A stretch of DNA of 17,505 nt from JAUPKT01 sp964427855 (GTDB lineage Bacteria > Desulfobacterota > Desulfomonilia > Desulfomonilales > Desulfomonilaceae): the NCBI GenBank assembly GCA_964427855.1, contig CAYRVH010000060.1, positions 1 through 17,505 of the forward strand, given 5' to 3'. Made by a program: the position numbers and the translations under genes. Below are positions 15,066-17,505 of this stretch, in pieces; position 1 is the stretch's first letter, and every line of letters starts with the position of its first letter. The notes under the pieces were generated by a model, which saw nothing but the letters and a program-made list of their open reading frames with translations, was not told the DNA's origin and did no database searches.

Positions 15066-15494
15066 ATGGTGAATGACAAAGAAGCATCCCTCAATGCCCG
15101 CCCTGAACAGGTGGTGTACGCCAATATACTCGAAAAAGGGATGTTGTTCGGTTTGATCCTCGTAGTAGTGACATATGGATTATACGTTTTAGGCGTCATA
15201 AAGCCTTTCGTTTCAATGGAAGACATCGTAGGATCGTGGACGCTGAACGTCCATGACTACCTCCACAAGCTGCACATTGAACCTGGCTGGTCCTGGTTGT
15301 TCATGCTCGGATATGGAGATTTCCTCAATTTTGTAGGCATTGCCTTGTTGGCCGGCGTCACCATTGCGTGTTTTCTTGCCGTAATCCCTGTGCTGTTAAA
15401 GCAAGGGGATCGACTCTATGCCTTACTCGCTATGCTCGAGGTAGCCATTCTCAGTGTGGCAGCTAGTGGGTTGTTGGGTACCGGCGGACATTGA
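15066..15494 (+). CDS. Small integral membrane protein paired with TauE
   Basis: 142 residues with about three hydrophobic helices (about 24-46, 85-110 and 118-138) and a conserved-looking middle region (NVHDYLHKLHIEPGWSWL, LGYGDFLNFVGIALLAG) containing histidines and tryptophans. I do not recognise the family firmly; small membrane proteins of the DUF1634 kind often sit beside TauE genes, and this may be related. The GGGAGGAAG upstream of ATG 15066 is a strong ribosome site. Position and spacing make it a likely subunit or modulator of the TauE permease. Confidence 0.75.
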   Translation: MVNDKEASLNARPEQVVYANILEKGMLFGLILVVVTYGLYVLGVIKPFVSMEDIVGSWTLNVHDYLHKLHIEPGWSWLFMLGYGDFLNFVGIALLAGVTIACFLAVIPVLLKQGDRLYALLAMLEVAILSVAASGLLGTGGH

Positions 15495-15692
15495 CCGTGT
15501 GCAGCAGACTTTAGCCCAGTCAATATGAGATTCTCACGCCGTGTTTTTGAGAGAAAAAGGAACATGGACTATTTCACAATCACGTTCCGATAACTGAGAT
15601 GTCCTGGGCCGTGATATGACATGTGTGCGCGTCTTTTACTCCCCAGCGAAAACTTTCATGTTGTGTGGTCGTAACCCCTTGGAGGAAAGTCG

Positions 15693-16244
15693 ATGCCTAT
15701 AATGAAGAAAGTTCGTGATCTTATGGTCCCGCTTGCAGATTATGCGGTGACTACTACGGAAAGTACGCTCCGAGAGGCGGTATTTACTCTTCAAAAGCTT
15801 TACTGTGAAGTTGAGGCAGGCAAATGCACCCACGCTGGTCATCGCAATGTGCTCGTCCTGGATACGGACAACAACAAGTTAGTGGGCATATTGAATTTCC
15901 GCAGTATCCTCGAGGTACTCATTCCGGAGATAAGCGGGGGATTATCAGGTAAAGTCGAGTCCTTCGGGGTGTCTTTGGCATTCGCTCAGGGTGGAATTCC
16001 TGATCTCGACGAGTCCCGCGCCAGTTTTAGAGCACGCGTCATCCGCACCGCGGGGATGAAGGTCAGAGATGTCATGCTGAAGTTGAGGGGTACTATCGAC
16101 GCGGAGGCTGATATACTGGAGGCGCTGAAATTAATATATCAAAACAAAATTAACGTGCTGCCCGTATTTGAGGAAGGGAAACTTGTCGGGGTGCTGCGCG
16201 AATCTGATCTTTTTCTTGCAGTGGCTGAAGTCCTGTCTGAATAA
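15693..16244 (+). CDS. Two-CBS-domain protein
   Basis: 183 residues, cytoplasmic. CBS 1 (about 5-72: KVRDLMVPLADYAVTTTEST...RNVLVLDTDNNKLVGILNFR) and CBS 2 (about 122-180: MKVRDVMLKLRGTIDAEADI...NVLPVFEEGKLVGVLRESD) form a Bateman pair, which usually binds adenine nucleotides. The linker between them (about 73-121) is longer than usual. No enzyme or transporter domain is fused. ATG 15693 has GGAGG 7 nt upstream; an ATG three codons later is also possible. It lies 198 bp after the small membrane protein, so it may have its own promoter. A role as energy or nucleotide sensor for the TauE module is inferred from position only. Confidence 0.9.
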   Translation: MPIMKKVRDLMVPLADYAVTTTESTLREAVFTLQKLYCEVEAGKCTHAGHRNVLVLDTDNNKLVGILNFRSILEVLIPEISGGLSGKVESFGVSLAFAQGGIPDLDESRASFRARVIRTAGMKVRDVMLKLRGTIDAEADILEALKLIYQNKINVLPVFEEGKLVGVLRESDLFLAVAEVLSE

Positions 16245-16406
16245 GATTTTTTCCTTTGAGGAATCTGGGCCGCCGGGGTTGATGGAGGAAGGTGATGATT
16301 GGCGCCCTCACACCTTTCTAACTTGATTTGGCTTTAGAATCGTGGTTACTCATCTCACAGTCAACATACCCCCGGACGGTAGTTACTGCTGTGGAGAAGC
16401 TGAACC

Positions 16407-16913
16407 ATGATTTACAAAGCGTTCTTCGACGGGTCGTGTTTTCTTCATCACTGCGGCATCGGCTATGTGATTCGCGATGGGGAAGGTAAGCCGCTGTATC
16501 GCGCCGGTATTTACGTCGGGCACGGCGATGCGCTCAAAGCTGAATATTTAGCGTTGTTCGCCTTGTTACGTCAGCTCCGTTGTCTTGGCATCGCAAACGT
16601 CATAATTCACGGGGATAGTCGTACCGTGGTGCACCAAATAAATGGACTCATCGCCACGCGGCAAAGGAATAGGTTCCGTCGCTCCATTCAGCTCATCAGG
16701 ACGCTGTTTGCAATGCACCCGGGATGGGCGCTCAAGTGGGTGCCTCGCGAAGAGAACAGCATGGCGGACGCCTTAGCGACAGAAAGCCTCAACCAGGTCC
16801 GGATGGCTCAGAAAAAGCGCAAATTGAGGTACTTAGGGCCCCCAAGCCCGACCCACGAACCGCAATCAGTGGTGGTTGACGCTTCGTTCGCGTTGCAATA
16901 CAATGCAATCTGA
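16407..16913 (+). CDS. RNase HI-like protein
   Basis: 168 residues of the RNase H fold (the 'reverse transcriptase-like' RVT_3 branch). All four acidic residues expected for two-metal catalysis are present: D8 (FFDGSC), E46 (KAEYLALFALL), D70 (IIHGDSRTVV) and D121 (ENSMADALA), with the typical WVPREEN turn before the last. The final 40 residues or so are a basic and then proline-rich extension. It probably cleaves RNA in RNA-DNA hybrids; these orthologues are often listed beside rnhA but are not the main RNase HI. The ATG has GGAG about 10 nt upstream. It is separated from the CBS gene by 162 bp. Confidence 0.85.
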   Translation: MIYKAFFDGSCFLHHCGIGYVIRDGEGKPLYRAGIYVGHGDALKAEYLALFALLRQLRCLGIANVIIHGDSRTVVHQINGLIATRQRNRFRRSIQLIRTLFAMHPGWALKWVPREENSMADALATESLNQVRMAQKKRKLRYLGPPSPTHEPQSVVVDASFALQYNAI

Positions 16914-17156
16914 ACGCCGCCAAATGTTTTTCCAACACGACCGCTGATAAACCGATTCATTAAGGATGGCTGATTGGACAAATGCAACTGATGGGAAACC
17001 GCCTCACGTGACCTTGTGCGGTGGCGGTGAGCTTTTGGCATGGATGTATGAGGCGCATGCATCGAGGCCCGCAACGCAGATTTTTATGGAACGTCATTGT
17101 AGCTCTGGAAAACATTGGCCGGCTGCGTGTCTCCAGTTCCCTCAAGGCGGCCTCAC

Positions 17157-17486
17157 GTGCCGGTCATAAAACAATCTACGTACAAGGCGCCTTTGTTCTG
17201 TACAAACCCCCATATCCAGACCATTGCGCCCACAATTTTCCGCAGAGTACGGGGCGTCGCATACGAACGCCAACGAATCCATACGTCNNNNNNNNNNNNN
17301 NNNNNNNNNNNNNNNGACGATGATTTTCTTGATCTTGACTGGTCCCGGGTCAGCCAACGGTCCGTCGCGATCGTCTTGCATGGCCTGGAGGGAAACAGTA
17401 CGCGTCCATACATGTTGGGGATGGTAAAAGCATTAAACCGCAGCGGCTGGGACTTACATTCCGCACGATTTCATGTAGGTGATTGA
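17157..17486 (+). pseudogene. YheT-type alpha/beta hydrolase, N-terminal part, gapped and interrupted
   Basis: The frame starting at GTG 17157 reads the N-terminus of the YheT family: YKAPLFCTNPHIQTIAPTIF, RRVRGVAYERQRI, DDDFLDLDWSR, VAIVLHGLEGNSTRPYMLGM and ALNRSGWD. That ends near the point where the family normally continues with a WNFRGC-like segment. Instead it reads HSARFHVGD and a stop at 17484-17486, about 110 residues into a protein that is usually near 330. The 28-N gap also falls inside a short conserved loop where only a few residues are expected. Whether the stop is real, a sequencing error at the scaffold end, or a misjoin cannot be decided. The ribosome site (AAGGCGG) is weak. 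The 243 bp before this gene (16914-17156) show nothing recognisable. Confidence 0.7.
17288..17315. other. Assembly gap (28 N)
   Basis: A run of N inside the YheT-like gene. The conserved protein sequence on each side implies that fewer bases are missing than the N count suggests. Confidence 0.98.
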
Positions 17487-17505
17487 GGATTTTTCTGAAG
17501 AGGAA

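Noticed and set aside
16966..17169. 67-codon plus-strand frame before the YheT-like gene
   Set aside because: The AAGG-like sequence directly abuts its ATG, and the translation matches nothing I know.
1..17505. tRNA, rRNA, CRISPR or intact insertion sequence
   Set aside because: No tRNA T-loop or acceptor pattern, no rRNA segments, no regularly spaced direct repeats, and the only transposase-like gene lacks catalytic residues and visible terminal repeats.

Overview
The window is a scaffold fragment from a Gram-negative, probably anaerobic bacterium. The gene families (YedF, single-domain receiver clusters, TauE/SafE next to a two-CBS protein, NapH-like polyferredoxin) most resemble Desulfobacterota (Deltaproteobacteria). 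That placement is inferred from recalled family distribution, not from a search. It is draft sequence: the first 53 bases are Illumina adapter, there are two runs of N (8092-8126 and 17288-17315), and the gene at each end is incomplete. Layout, left half (1-7700), mostly housekeeping and envelope or redox genes: a nearly complete proC (minus) cut by the adapter; yedF, a TusA/DsrE-type selenium-sulfur protein (plus); a metallo-beta-lactamase-fold hydrolase (minus); a NapH-like membrane polyferredoxin preceded by a small membrane-anchored protein of unknown function (minus); guanylate kinase (plus); an exported HtrA/DegP-type protease (minus); and an exported MsrA-MsrB fusion (plus). Two roughly 120-bp palindromic MITE-like repeats lie on either side of msrAB. 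Right half (8160-16244), the most distinctive part: nine plus-strand genes. They are a membrane histidine kinase with a large extracytoplasmic sensor, a receiver-only regulator overlapping it by 8 nt, a short kinase-like protein that keeps the phospho-acceptor histidine region but has no recognisable ATP-binding boxes (ChpT/Spo0B-like), an IS630-type transposase derivative with intact helix-turn-helix regions but no visible DDE residues, a 117-aa protein built from two duplicated motifs and translationally coupled to the transposase derivative, two more receiver-only regulators, a TauE/SafE permease, a small integral membrane protein and a two-CBS protein. The second receiver carries at its C-terminus the same short motif (FAEEGE..-AREI) that is duplicated in the 117-aa protein, so these neighbours are probably functionally linked. 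My working model is a multi-step phosphorelay in which the kinase, three receivers and the pseudo-kinase pass phosphate, the transposase-derived protein may provide DNA binding, and the TauE/membrane/CBS trio may be the output or a co-regulated anion-export module. This model is inference from gene order and domains. The right end holds an RNase HI-like protein with all four acidic residues and the start of a YheT-type alpha/beta hydrolase, interrupted by a gap and by a stop codon just before the scaffold end. I found no rRNA, tRNA, CRISPR array or intact mobile element.
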